DNA from: Cryptomeria japonica
Taxonomy: Eukaryota; Streptophyta; Pinopsida; Cupressales; Cupressaceae
Assembly (NCBI RefSeq): GCF_030272615.1
Contig: NC_081413.1
Coordinates: 606,274,209-606,338,208 of the forward strand
Length of the DNA: 64,000 nucleotides
Direction: 5' to 3'
Numbering within the stretch: the stretch's first letter is position 1; the number at the start of each line of letters is the position of its first letter. This document shows, in pieces, positions 37,501-49,823 of the stretch. A model generated the notes under the pieces. The model did no database searches and was not told where the DNA came from. It saw only the letters and a program-made list of their open reading frames with translations. A program made the translations under genes and the position numbers.

Positions 37501-37799
37501 AATATGTCTGGATAGGGCTTAGACCATTTTCAAAAGGTAATGGTTTGAGCCTAATACAGATAAAAATGTTGATTTCATTGTAAAAGAAGATTTAGAAAGG
37601 TCTCCTTTAAAAAAAAATATGTCTAGTTTCTCCGCTATATAGCTAAAGCCCAATCTTATGTTATTCCGAGTAAAAACCCCATTTCTTGTCTCAATATCCA
37701 GTAGGTTATTTATGTCTACCCAATCTCTAAGGTCTTTTTAAGACTGAGATTCCCTCTAAATGCCTCCAAACTTCACAAAGTGAAGTAAGTAGGCATAAT

Positions 37800-38634
37800 T
37801 AAAAGGATCGAGATAACAAATGCAGTGGAGGCATTCACTCATCAACAATTTGTAGATGATACAATGTTGTTTGGAAAAGCAACAAAGAGAGAAGCAATCG
37901 ATTTTAAGATCATTCTGAGGGCCTATGCGACTGTATCAGGTCAGGTGATAAACAAAGAGAAATCAGAAATATTCTTCTTCAATGTAAAAAAAGAAATTGA
38001 ATCTTAGATCCTTGCCCATCTGAACTTCAAAAAAGGGAAATTACCTTGCATTTATCTTGGTTTACCTATAGATAAAGGTATCAGATCCACAAAAGTTTGG
38101 GAACCGCTGAGTCAAAAGATGGACAAGAAAATGGACTCATGGAAATCTAAATGGCTCTCGTGGGTGGGCAGAATCATGATGCTGAAAACCATCCTTTCAA
38201 CCATTCCGATCTATCTAATGTCATGTTTATCATTGTCAATTGGAGCAAATGACAATCTAGTCAAGAAAATGTGATCTTTCTTTTGGCAAGGGGTGGCTGA
38301 AAAAAGGAAAATGGTTTTGATAGCATGGGATAAAATTTGCAGACTCAAAAATCTAGGTGTAGGTCTGAGGAATCAACTATGGAAAAATAAAGCTTTAGGA
38401 GAAAAACTTTCATGGAAGATATATAGTGATCCTAGTAGGAAATGGTTTAAGATCCTAAAAGGAAAATACTTGGAAGATATGAGCCCAGAAGGAATATTTC
38501 AAACAATCAATCCTCCAAAAGGATCAAGAGTTTGGAACTTCATTCTAAGTTGCATAAATCTTATCTCAGAAAAGCTCTCTTGGAATGTTAGAGAAGGGAG
38601 TGAAGTGAGATTTTGGTTAGATTCTTGGGGTTGA
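37800..38634 (+). pseudogene. LINE ORF2: reverse transcriptase C-terminal half
   Basis: One frame, broken by stops near 38005 and 38272, encodes QQFVDDTMLFG (catalytic DD pair, near 37846-37880) and SGQVINKEKS. It continues with YLGLPIDKGIRSTKVWEPL, KWLSWVGRIMMLKTILSTIP and FFWQGVAEKRKM, then WDKICRLKNLGVGLRN. This is the standard RT palm-to-thumb order of non-LTR elements. The fingers region before FVDD is lost. Confidence 0.85.
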
Positions 38635-38899
38635 TATCTAGCCCTAGTCTCAGTCCTGGGTCCATCCAACCTCAAAGGTATCTCTGAAAACAGTTGGGGT
38701 GTTCATGTTAAAGATTATATTGTCAAGGATGAAAAGAATTTAGCGTTAGGCTGGAAATGGAAAAACTTTGATGAATTACAAGATAATAAGGAGGAAACCT
38801 CAGCTCTTAAGGATATTCTCAAACAAAGATCATTAACTTTTAAAGAAGGATTGGATTCCATCATCTAGCTTGGGGCAAATTCAGGAAATTATAACTCAA

Positions 38900-39263
38900 A
38901 GGATGGTTATTAAACCATTTTCCAAAATCAGAAGCTTGAGAAAACCAAGATCCCTGTTTCTTTATGTTGGGATAAAAGTTGTCTCCCAAAAGTAGGCTTT
39001 TTTACATGGCCAACTCTTCAAGGTACAATTTTAACAACAGAGTGATTCAAAAAATTGTTTTTGTAGGGCCCTCAAAATGCATCCTTTGTGAGAAAGAAGA
39101 AGAATCCATCAATCATATCCTCCTATCATGCCCCTTTGTAGCTAAGTGCTGGCAATGGCGATGCGCCAAATTAGGTTGGCTAACTGCCCTCCTAAATGAT
39201 ATTTTGAGCATTTTTAAGAGTTGGCCAAAACTACATTCTTCAAGCCTCTTCCATTCCTTATAG
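38900..39263 (+). pseudogene. LINE ORF2: zf-RVT zinc-binding segment
   Basis: In a frame shifted from the RT, the segment encodes CILCEKEEESINHILLSCPF with the C-X2-C ... H-X4-C ligands of the zf-RVT family, followed by AKCWQWRC. It sits between the RT and RNase H as in plant L1 proteins. Confidence 0.8.
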
Positions 39264-39460
39264 ATTTATTCACCCTCAACGACTCTTTGGGAATTATGGA
39301 AGGAAAGGAATAGAAGAGTATTTAGAGGGGAAAAAATCTCATGGGAAAGGATGATTAATAGACTAGAAGTAGCTATAGTGGAATTAACTAATAGTGGTCT
39401 CCCCAAACATCAAGGGAAAAACTCTCAATTCTCTTGGTGGGATAGTAAGATGATTTCAAA

Positions 39461-39985
39461 TTGGTATGGGCTAAACATTCCCCACTTTGTAGGGTTGGGG
39501 AGGGTCCTTCCAAACTAAGAAAGACAATAGTATGGAGTCCTCCGATAGTAGGCTGGTTTAAACTTAATTTTGATGGTGCCTCTAGAGGCAATCCATGTGT
39601 TTCTGGGGTTGGTTGCATCATTCATTCCATAGATGGTATAATTTTAGTTAAATTATCCAAACCATTGCCAATTGACACTAACAATGTGGTAGAGATACAA
39701 GCAGTCATAGAGGATCTTTCTTTATGCAAATAAATGGGCTTAAAAAAGATTCAGATAGAAGGAGATTTTGCAATTATAAATAATACTCTAAGGTCTGGCT
39801 CGACCCCAAATTGGAAATTCAATGCATTTTTTAGTAGAGCCATGAGGCTTCTCAAGGCCTTTGAAGTATACACTATTAATCATGTCTTCAGAGAAGTTAG
39901 TATACTGGCGGATTCTCTGGCAAACAAAGGAGCAGATGGATACTCTGAGAAGTATATAAAACATTATGAAGGCATAAGTCATTGA
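39461..39985 (+). pseudogene. LINE ORF2: RNase H domain (RVT_3 type)
   Basis: A frame with one TAA stop at 39731 encodes WFKLNFDGASRGNPCVSGVG (first catalytic Asp), then NVVEIQAVIEDLSLCK (expected Glu block), then KKIQIEGDFAIINNTL (second Asp) and a C-terminal VSILADSLANKGADG. The order and spacing match the plant reverse-transcriptase-like RNase H family. One nonsense codon is the main visible lesion. Confidence 0.85.
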
Positions 39986-40856
39986 GGATGACAAGGACAA
40001 GGAATTATTTTGAATTTTCAATTTTTGGTATGCAAATAATAACGACCTTTTTGTTCTAATTCCTACTCCTCTTAACCAAGGCAAGTTCGAAGCATTTTAG
40101 TATGGGGACAAGCTTCTTCCCGTTAAGACTTTGACAAGATAGAGGCATCTACTGCCTCCGATGAGCATTTATTGGCATTGGTCGGCTAGAAATTCAAAGT
40201 TTCATTGTGTCAACTTGTATTTCGAATGCTAGATGGTTTCCATCTAATCAAGGCCTTCTTTATCCTTCCTTCAATCTTAGGTGACTGAATGCTAGAGGTT
40301 GATTAATTAATCCTAAAAGCTAGAATTTTTGAATTTGGATATGCATTTATTTCGCGGTGGGTGGCTCTCTCCTCTTGCAAATTTTTTTTCTTGGTAAGTG
40401 GTCTCATTACTCGACCATTTTATCTGTCCTTTCACCCCCTCCTTTTTTGGTGGAGACAACTTGCTAGCTATTCTCTTCGCTAGTAATGATTAGTTTGTTT
40501 AGAGTGGATTTTTAGTACTCTTGCCGAGTATAAAGGAGTTAATTGTCAAATGGTTGACTAAACTGACAAGAGTAGTTGAAGATGTAATTTGTGGCAGATA
40601 AAGATGGCGGAGTTTTCTTTCCAAGAATTAGCATTAAATTGATTTGTTGGAAAGAGTAAAAGGTGTCCTTTCTCTCGGTTTCAATAAACTTCCATCTCGA
40701 CCAAGCTTTCTATCATTCTTTTCATCGCTCTTCTTTCCACTTTCTGTTTTATCTTGTGCCCGACTCTCTCTTTTGGTTTTTTTATTGATTGCAGGTTAGG
40801 TTCGAGTGCTGTGGTAATGGATTCTCCCATTTTTCTAGAAATCCTCTAAAAGGCAA

Positions 40857-41405
40857 ATGACATTTATAGGACAAATCAGTGAGAAAAGAATGCAAGAGGT
40901 CCCATTGCATTACCATTTCGTCATCTCTAGGGTGGTTAAATTGATCTTGGGTGATCTTTTCTCGAGAACCAATCATAAATATAGAGTGAATATTGAAATC
41001 CTATCGGTCTTTCTTGCAACCCTGCTCTATTTCGGCCTCTCAAAGAGAAAATTTGAGTTTGTCTGCATGAATGTCTTCAAATCCGACCTTTTAGGGGGTC
41101 TAGACCAAGTCCTCTAGAATATTGATGAAGAATTGACAATCCCGCTACTAATAGTCTTTGGGGTCACATTTAAGAATGGGAAAAAACCGCCTAGGTTCCC
41201 TATTTTATATATTGAGGATATGCAAACTTTCTATTATAGAAGGTTCACCATTGGGAAGAATGCTAATTTCTTATGGGTCCTCTTCAAGAAGATCAAAATT
41301 GATAGAGAATATTCAATTGCAAATTTCCTTGATTTTCATGGGTTTTCAGAGATTGCTTTAGAGGAGAGATTGAAGGATTAGGCAGAAGAGCTCCATGACA
41401 TCTAA
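40857..41405 (+). pseudogene. Unidentified reading frame with one in-frame stop
   Basis: A single frame runs from ATG 40857 to about 41381. It is interrupted only by TAG 41115 and then meets further stops. The translation has balanced protein-like composition (for example PRFPILYIEDMQTFYYRRF and DREYSIANFLDFHGFSEIALEERL). I do not recognise the family. Its place directly after the LINE and before the antisense frames at 42326-43480 suggests another decayed element. Confidence 0.4.
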
Positions 41406-42325
41406 GCAAACAGTGTAGATGAAATAGACCAAGTGGTTGAATTCTTCCCTAAGACGAAGCAGATTGACTAGGGCAGACACATTCCAGCCATCCTAATCGG
41501 TTCTGCGAATAATCCATCACTCACTCTAGGTTTCCCATCCTTGGCTGGATAATCTCTTTAGCAACATTTTTCAATTTTCATTGTTCTTTTTTGATAGCCC
41601 ATTGTTGGTTAACCGATTTGTCTTTCTAAAAAGTAATAGAATGACTCAATGTGCCCAACATGAAAGACAAATAAGTAACTAACAGTTGGAGAGATCACCA
41701 ATTATGTTGGCAATCTTCCTCTGAATTTTAGAGGTACAACTCCCTCCTAAATCTACTCCTAGGTTTTGCAATATGCTTTTTACTAGAAAGAAAGAAAGGA
41801 AAAGATATACACTTCCCATATGCAGAAAGATGAAATTTAGATTTAGATTATCGAACGAGAATGTGAACAACACACAGTTTTCTCACAGCACAATTAATTG
41901 CACAGAAAATACTGAAATGTGATGTAAATAACTAAAAGGGAACATGCAAAATCCAAAGTTTCTACATCATTCACATTTAACCATAGCAAGTAAATAAATA
42001 TCAAGTGAAATAACAATTATTCAAAGCTTACTTCCAACATGAAAGAATATAGAAAACACAAAGTTTTGATATATTAATTCATTCCAAAGATGTCCGAAAA
42101 CAAAATTCTTCAAAAGATGACTAACTGTTCAAAATGTAACAACACCTTTTCAGTATTTTCCTTTCCCCCTTTTACCATCTATCATCTACCTATTTATATC
42201 AAAAATCCGTTCCGTTTTCAAGAAACGATTCCTTTTAAAGTAGCGGTCTTGAAAACGACCACTTTAAACATGATTTTAAAGAACACAAAAATTATCGGAT
42301 AAACCCTATTTATGAACCATTAATC

Positions 42326-43480
42326 TCATGCTCCTTGTTCATCAAACACTGGATTCTGTCCTACAATCAGACTATCAATCTTGTCCGCTTTCCTTTCTTC
42401 TTCAATCAACACCCAAAGGACATCAGTAAATTTATCTTCTTCAAGTATAGTTGCCCGGATGAAGTCACTCATGTTGAGAAGAATATCATCCTTTAAATAT
42501 TCAACATCTGGTTGGATTAGGGGACCTTTTCCTTTGAGCACCACCCTTGACGTTGTTTGAAAAGACTAATTACCAGGAATCCTCTGTATAGAAAGTTCTT
42601 CATCTAAACACCATTCGTGATTCTCAGCCTATTGCACGATTTTCTCTAACAGGGTGATAGCCTTTCTATATTCACTGAAGTCGGCATGCCTTCCTTTTCC
42701 ATGCAAAAGACCTTAATTATCGGATGATATCTCCCTGTTCAATGTTTGACCAATTCAAGTCTGGGTTTCGAAATGGCAGTTCGTTGTCATGAGGCAAAAC
42801 CATTCAGACAGGGACAACTCATGATAGCATACACTCCTTTAGCTGTTTTCAAAAGGTTGTGTATTAAATTTTATCTACAAGGGTGATAGTATCAAGTGCT
42901 AGAACACATGTTGTGACCTTTACATGTCCTCAATTACTTAATCCTGTCATTAATGATAGTATCAAGCAAATATTCCTGATTGGCTTCTTGGAGAATGGGT
43001 GCCACATGTTGGCACGATAGGTCGAAGTTGGTAACGACAGAAGTGATTGCCTTCATAGAGTAGATAAATTCAAACAATTTCTGTCGACGACTAATTATAA
43101 CCCGCTCCTTGTCAATACTCATTTAGCCACCTCGGTAGGCCTATTGTATCAATATTGAGTCATGTTATCGAGAAATGCACCAACTTCTAAGTCAGGTGGT
43201 GGTCCCTCCTTGAAGGCTTCATGAATCAACAACACAAGCATGTTGGGAAATCAGAAAAAATCACAACTTCCAAACTGCTTTAGAAATCAATCAGAAACTT
43301 GACCTCCTTGGATCTTCATGAGGAGCGGTTGGCCTTTTGTGATTTCCCTCAACCATGTTGGATGACCGGGTACTTTCGAAACTTGAGAACCTCATGACAA
43401 AGTTAATAAGGCAAGGGACTGGCTACCTAGTTTTGAAAATACATAAGACCGCAACCTAGGATTCATATTATTAAAGCGGA
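42326..43480 (-). pseudogene. Unidentified decayed protein-coding sequence, antisense
   Basis: On the minus strand consistent pieces follow one another with stops and a frameshift. They are WLREITKGQPLLMKIQGGQV (about 43300-43360), LVLLIHEAFKEGPPPDLEVG (about 43180-43245), MSIDKERVIISRRQKLFEFI (43122 down) and PDVEYLKDDILLNMSDFIRA (about 42450-42510). Composition is protein-like. I cannot assign a family. It may be an accessory or gag-like protein of a transposable element common in this genome. Confidence 0.4.
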
Positions 43481-43559
43481 TGAAGGAAGACCCTAAAGAA
43501 AAACTTCAAGACATGGAAAAACTTTGTGACATGGTGACAAAATTTAAAATTCATGGGTA

Positions 43560-44740
43560 ACACCCGTCTAGTTAGATCTAGTAGTTTTATCCAGCTCTTG
43601 AACTTTCGAGTTTCTAGCTCTGTCCAATATTATTTTTTGGGCATTTTGGAATTATTTTTTGATTTTGTCTCATACTTGCAAACTTAAAACTATTTACTAT
43701 GCTATGTATATCTTGCTTATATTATATAAAATCTTCCGACTAATGCCCTTTACTGATAAAAAAAAGTATATTAAATTGATCTTAACAATAATGAGATATG
43801 AGATGAATAAGCATTTTAGAATTTCAATGAAATTATAACATATATCCACATTAAGCTTCAAGAAGATAAGTAAGTTTCATGTGTGATGTGTTAATTCAAA
43901 AATTACCTTTGCAAGATATTCATGATGAAGCTGAAATGTAATGTTTGAATGTAGGACCATTTTGTAATAAACTAGTGTTATAATAGACAAGAGTAGGTAG
44001 CTAGGTGGGAAGCCACTAGATTAAAATTTAAAAACTCACGAAATAATGGTGTGTCATGCATATGTCCATGCCTCACATTGGAATCCTAGAGAAAACACTA
44101 AAACTTTGGACAGGTGGCTCTAGGTAAAATAAATAAATTAGAATATGATATAGAAATTAGCAAATTAGTGAAGGAAAAGGCCAAGGATCAACTTAAAATT
44201 CCTTGAAAATTCTACATGGGATGAACATTAAAGGGATTCTAAAACATAATGCGATAATGATAGGGTATGCAATTTCAACATTACATTTTATCCACATTTT
44301 AGCAAGTTGATGTCACTAAGTGATAAAGTACACAAATAAAATACCACAAATAAACATAATTTTAAGGATGCAAAAAATGATTTGCAACAACACTCTAAAT
44401 AAAGATGGCTCATGTCCCCAACCAAGAATATGCAAAACCACATAGTAGACTGTAAAACTTTGCATATTATTACAAAACATGATCTACAACACAACAATGT
44501 CAAAAAGCACAAAACCTATGAAACAAATGCAAAATAAAGTAAAAATTATGCATATGGAAAAGAAAACAATGCAATTCATTTTAAGGTAGATGGAAGGGAA
44601 TGGATAAAGGAAAGGTCCTTAGGTAATTTGTATATAGGATATTTTCACCCATAATAGGAAAAATCAAAAGTGCTTATCACTATTGTGTAGGTAAGGACAA
44701 TGAAGAGGAATATCGTTGTGTTGTTACCATGCAAGATGGT
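43560..44740. other. No supported gene
   Basis: AT-rich sequence; the frames present are short and lack motifs. Confidence 0.4.
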
Positions 44741-44745
44741 TGCAC

Positions 44746-45726
44746 TCAAATTTTGTGAGGGAATGGAAAGTAAAAAAAAAAGAAAGCTATGTGTCCTACA
44801 TAACATATACTGACACAACAAAGAGAAAAAGAATGTGAATTGAAGTAACCAATGATAGAGATGAATTGATCTATTGAGTCAATCAAGTGTCCCTCAAAAG
44901 GAGAATGGAGAAGAGAGTTCTTTAAATATATAGATGCAAAATGAGTGGATACATATGTTATAGGAGGAACATTGACAGTGGATTGAATCAATATCTTGTC
45001 AGAAGAAGGTGGAAGTGCATCTGCTATAGTGGGAGAAAGAGACCACCCAAGCATAGGATAGGTTTTAGGAATGGAAATGGTTTTCATAGTAATAATAGGT
45101 AATATACAATAAGTTGGGTAAGTATGAGGGATACAATGGTTTTTAGAATTTTGTTTGGATTTTAAGAGAATGGGTAAGACATGATGAAGAGGGCCACCAA
45201 GAGGTGTACATGAATTGGGTTCAAGATTGGATGGATAGGGAAAAGGTTGGGTAAGTGAAGAAATAACACAAGGGGAGATCCATGGGTGGAGGGATAGGAG
45301 AGGGTTCATCATATTTGGGGCTAGGATGGTCAAGAAATATTTGGTTAATTTCAATGGCATAAAAAACTAATTTAGAAAGAGAACAAAATTGTTGAATAAG
45401 CATATCTTATTGGATATGTGACAATAAGTTCTCAAAGAAAAAATGTAGAAGGTTATTGGGAGGTTGGTAACCCACTGAACAAGAAAGAGATGAGAAATGA
45501 ATCCCATGATAGTCTCATCGACACTTTCTTTGTATTGCAACAAGTGTGTAAGAGAGACAAAGATATGATCGATATTGACAAAGGAGTGTAAAAGACAAAT
45601 AGATAATGTATAGAAACCATCTAAAGTGATATTTGTCAAGGTTCTAAGAAAGAATGTGGACAAGACATAGTGATCACAAGTGTAGGTAGAACATATGGTG
45701 GAGAAGTGTGTCATATGGTGCAACAA
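44746..45726 (-). other. Long unexplained minus-strand frame with one stop
   Basis: From ATG 45726 to 44746 one minus-strand frame is broken by a single stop at 45367. It covers about 325 codons. The product is rich in Leu, Ser, Pro, His, Ile and Thr and nearly lacks Gly, Asp and Glu, because the + strand here is purine-rich. That composition argues for a by-product of base skew rather than a gene. No motif is recognised. Confidence 0.2.
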
Positions 45727-46009
45727 ATTACCGTGGCCATTATATTTTATAAAATAAAGTTTCTATACCAATAGGATAGGGGTATGTAAGAACCTTAGGA
45801 GGTAAAGGAAAGTACAAGCATGTAGGTGTGGCAGGATACATAATTCTTTGCTAACAATACAAATATTGTGATGCTATCATAAGAAGTGGTATAGAAGTGG
45901 TAGTAGGAAAAGGTAAATAAATATAATGACAAGGGTCTAGGTCTAAAGAGATGGTGTTTATGTAGGAGAGAAAATAGTAGATAAAGAATCACAATAAGGA
46001 TGATCAATA

Positions 46010-46190
46010 TTTATAAAAGGAGGAAGATTAACCAATGTGATAGATATTGATTAAAGGAAGTGATCGTAGTGGACGAAGATATTGATTAAACAATGAATCT
46101 TCACAACATCTATGAAAGGAGGAAGAAAAACCAATGTGATCATATTGATTAAAGGACGATTAATCGATGTGATAGATATTGACTAAAGGA
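46010..46190. repeat. Local imperfect repeats next to the Copia 3' LTR
   Basis: The phrases accaatgtgatagatattga, attaaaggaagtgatc and ggaggaaga recur two or three times. Confidence 0.6.
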
Positions 46191-47024
46191 AGTGATCATA
46201 AACCTGATATCCTCCTTCACAATGAATTTGCACCAAGTTTGTTGTAATCTTCACAAATCATTCTAACACAACTTGCATAAACTTGCCCTCTAGATGGGGT
46301 TGAATTAACTTCATAAGTTTAATAGTATGTACAGGTCTGATTTTCCTTCATAGATCTACTCTTTTCTATTCCTTAGGACTACTCCAAGACTGTTGCTTAT
46401 GATTTCTCCAAAACTACTCTTTATGTCTACTAAAAAAATTCTCTTTATGATTGCTCCAAACCTTCTCTTTACGTCTGCTCTTAATCGAAGAGATATGCAA
46501 TGAATGGGTGCTTTAATGATCTCAGAATAACTTATATTTATACCCTCCAATGTGTCCTTTCACACCAAGGGATATTCCTCCTCAATTAGACCAACTAAGG
46601 TAGAGATCAGTATATTTATTTTATTTTATTTTAAATGATTTTAAAACTTGGGTGTGCAACTACCTAGGTCATCTACTATGAGAAATTTATTGAATTTTTA
46701 TAGCTTTGAAAATTCTTCTCTAAGATAGGCGCTAGTTCCAAGGGAGGGTTGGCCTTATTTTTAGGGAGAAGTTACTTAATTTGATTATATATCATCCAAA
46801 ATAGGGCACCTAAACTCATGAGTCGACCCAATCATTTAATAGACCTCTTTATTTGTTAATATTCCTGCCCTTTTAGGTTGGGCAAAATAACAAGTTTATT
46901 TTATTTATATATTTATTTGCAAACCCTATTAAAAGGGCCACAAATATAGTCTTTTAAATATGCATTGTTGTCTTCTAAACTCTTCTCTATTGTTCTTTGA
47001 AATCAATCACAATATAATTCAACA
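46190..47024 (-). repeat. Copia 3' LTR (truncated)
   Basis: It matches the 5' LTR in the stretch cttcacaaatcattctaaca, acaacttgcataaa, ttgaattaacttcataagtt and in the cgctcttaatcgaagagat region. On the minus strand it begins TGTTGAATTATATTG, next to a purine tract (gacaaagaggga, about 47028-47040). The far end, which should resemble 56141-56640, is missing, so the boundary near 46190 is a truncation. Confidence 0.75.
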
Positions 47025-47239
47025 ATATCCCTCTTTGTCATTGATGACAACCTTGTAGGAATAATATTTTGAAAGCAACTCATGATGGCAACTATTGTAG
47101 GTTGACTGAAATGCTCTCCTTGACTGTATGATCCCCTTGACTTAACTTCTCATCCTTTGCATCAATGGAAAATGGTATCTAGGACTAACGAAATAAGGCA
47201 ATGAATAGCTTCCCCTAAACATATATTTCTCTTGAAGAA

Positions 47240-48260
47240 TTAGCAAATGGATGAGAGTGACATCACTCCCAATTTCTCCCTTAGGTACTCGAAAGTCTCT
47301 TTAGGAAGAGGCTTTGTGAAGATGTTGGCAATTTTTTCCTTAGTAGAAACATATTATAATTTTACTTGCTTCTCAAGTACTTGCTCCCTCAAGAAATGGT
47401 ATTTGATTGGAATATGCTTTATTCTTGAGTGCATGACTAGATTCTTTGATACATTGATGACACTTGTATTATCACAAAATATGGAATGAGGTGCTCATAC
47501 TCAACTTTAATTTCTTTCAATGTTTGTTTCATCCATAGAACTTGTTACAACAGTTGATATTACAATATACTCCGCCTTTGCTGTTGATAATAAATTGAAG
47601 TCTATTTTTTGCTTAGCCAAGATACAAGACAATTGCCAAGAAAAAAAGCACCTCCACCAATGCTTTTTTAATTTTTATCATGAATACTCCCAACCCAATC
47701 CACATTTGTGTATGTTGTAAGATTGAAATATTCACGTTTTGGATACCACAATTTAAAGTCCATACCCCCCTTCAAATATTTCAATATTCTCTTGATCGCA
47801 TAAACATGACTTTCTTTTGGAGCTACTTGTAAACGTGCCACTAAACCAATTGCTTGCATAATATCAGGCCTTGTAGCTGTTAGATTTAGCAAGATTCCAA
47901 TCATAGATCTATACAAATTTTGATTTGTTGTAGGAGATTCATTATCTTTGCTCAATTTGCTACCAATACCCATGGGAGTACTCACCGGATTACAATCCTC
48001 CTTTCTAAACTTCTTCAACATCTCTTCAACATACATGGTTTAAAAAAATTAAAATTCCTTTATTTGATTGGGAAATTTGCCATCCAAGAAAGAAAGATAA
48101 CTTGCCTAATATTCACATCTCAAATTCCTTTTACATATTTGAAGCAAATTCCCGACACATCTTATCACTGTCAACTCCAAAAACGATGTTAATGACATAT
48201 ACCTAAACAATCACTAATGTATCCCATTCACTCTTGATATACAATTTGCTATCCACTATT
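47240..48260 (-). pseudogene. Copia pol 3' part: RT C-terminal half and RNase H
   Basis: The minus strand encodes DSKLYIKSEWD, then VYVINIVFG where the catalytic Y-V-D-D is expected (about 48185-48202). It continues with REFASNM-KEFEM, LSFFLGWQISQSNKGI, MYVEEMLKKFRKEDCNPVST, YRSMIGILLNLTATRPDI and YAIKRILKYLKG. RNase H follows, with IKHIPIKYHFLREQVLEK and ANIFTKPLPKETFEYLREKL, ending at stop 47240. YVDD to YVIN removes both catalytic Asp residues. Confidence 0.9.
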
Positions 48261-48376
48261 TTTCTTCTTGTTACATCCCTCTTTCAATAAAGGATGCTAA
48301 ATGTAGAGGTACTTGTGATCATTATATTATTTATATTTTTTTACATGCATAATCATTAATTGAGTTGTACCATGGT

Positions 48377-49823
48377 TGATGCACGCCAAAAAGGATTCAA
48401 GAAACATAAGATTCAAACGTTAGTGTTGTTAGCAACAATAAAAAATGAAAGAGGAATGAAACTACAATCCTAAGCATGCATATCAAGAGAGATATAAAAC
48501 AGATTATGGAAAGCACACAAAAACTAAGGAAAGACACAAAACCTTCCAAGATGCCCTCCAATATGCTCATAGTTTCTCCTCCCTTGTTCCTCTCCTCTCC
48601 AAGTTCCACATGAGTGTAGCCCTCAACTTTTTGCACTATTATGGATGTCTTGTGGAGATTCAAGATTATGAAAATGGCTAATTATGAAAATGCAAACAAG
48701 CTATTACGAGAAAGCACCTAATTAATCTATGTTAATTTTAGCCAAAATAACAAATAAAAGTGCTTCTAAATGTTCTCTCAAATTTGGTATAAGTTTGATT
48801 TATACAAGATTTCTGGATCTGGATAAAGAAGGAATGGGCTCTATTTATAGAAAAAATAGGGCAATGGTTGAGATTGAGCAATCTCAACAAGGGTCAGGAT
48901 TGATGGGTTTGTGATCCATGTGAGGGCTTTCAACCCAATCCTAGGATGACAAATGTCAACATGAGATGGCTAGAGAGGAGAGGGAAGAAACATTAAATGC
49001 TTGAGATCACTTGAAGGTTACCTTAGGAGGTAAGGTTAGGCTCGAGTTGAATGAATAAAGCTTTTATTCAATGAATAGTGCCTTTATCCAATGGACAAAC
49101 TCTTGTGCAAGAGTTAGTGGGGATAACCATGGTCAAAGCAATAAATGCTTGAAGAGACCCATGAGTCAAATGAGGGTTGAGTTAGAGGGAAAGTCTCTAA
49201 CCATGTGGGTGAGTTGAGTTTAACCATTAATGGTTATGTAAGAGCCATTAATGGTTTGGAGGACTTAGGGGGTTAACTTGTTGAAGACATAAAGCCTTTA
49301 ATGCTTTTCAAAGACTTTGAGGCTTTGAGAAGTGACTCCAAGTTGCTTAGGAATGTGACAATAATTAGGGAGGGTGATTAGGCTAAATTAGAATGGGTTA
49401 GAAGAATCTAGAATGGGTTAGAAGAGTCTAGAATGGGTTAGAAGAGCAAGTGGGTTCGGTGGGTGAGAGAAAATAGGATTTTAATTAAAATAAAATTCAT
49501 TTATTTCAACTAAATAGGCGCAACTTTGATTTGTAGGAGAATGCAAGTGGGGGGGTAGTTTAGGGATTTAAATAAATATTTATTTATTAATTTAAAGGAG
49601 GAAAATGGTTAAATTAAATAAATATGTTTTATTCATTTAATTGATTTAGAGTATGGCTTAATGAATTAATTTAAATAAATTGAATAATTTATTTAATTAA
49701 TAAGAGAAGAGGTTGAGAATGAGTTAATTAAATATTAATTTAATTAACTGATTATTGATGGTTAAATAATTAAATAAATAGTGAATATTCATTAAATTAA
49801 GTGGACAGATTTATGTGACTACA
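48377..49823 (-). mobile_element. Nested solo LTR of the Gypsy family seen at 57124
   Basis: It begins TGATGCACGCC and ends GTGACTACA on the + strand, flanked by atggt (48372-48376) and atagt (49824-49828). It aligns along its length with 57124-58557: tcccttgttcctctcctctc, gaatgggctctatttatag and ggttttagaagartctaga-like blocks occur in the same order, and both have aattaattaaataa-rich ends and gacagatttatgtgac. The minus-strand TATA box TATAAATAGAG (48839-48849) gives the orientation. The length is 1447 bp against 1434 bp. Confidence 0.85.
49385..49446. repeat. Triplicated 20-21 bp unit in the solo LTR
   Basis: The unit aatgggttagaagartctag occurs three times in tandem, the last being partial. 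The homologous LTR at 58145-58165 has fewer copies. Confidence 0.85.

Larger units (their letters stand above)
34080..40080 (+). mobile_element. Decayed L1-type LINE retrotransposon with RNase H
   Basis: The + strand shows, in order, a leader region (34080-34850), ORF1 with DUF4283 and a CCHC knuckle, an AT-hook-bearing linker, an N-terminal endonuclease start (37112), reverse transcriptase (FVDD near 37850), a zf-RVT segment and a plant-type RNase H. This order matches plant L1 elements. Stops and frameshifts interrupt every part, and most of the endonuclease/RT interval (37250-37800) is deleted or unreadable. I find no clear poly(A) tail or target duplication, so the ends are approximate. 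Confidence 0.85.
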
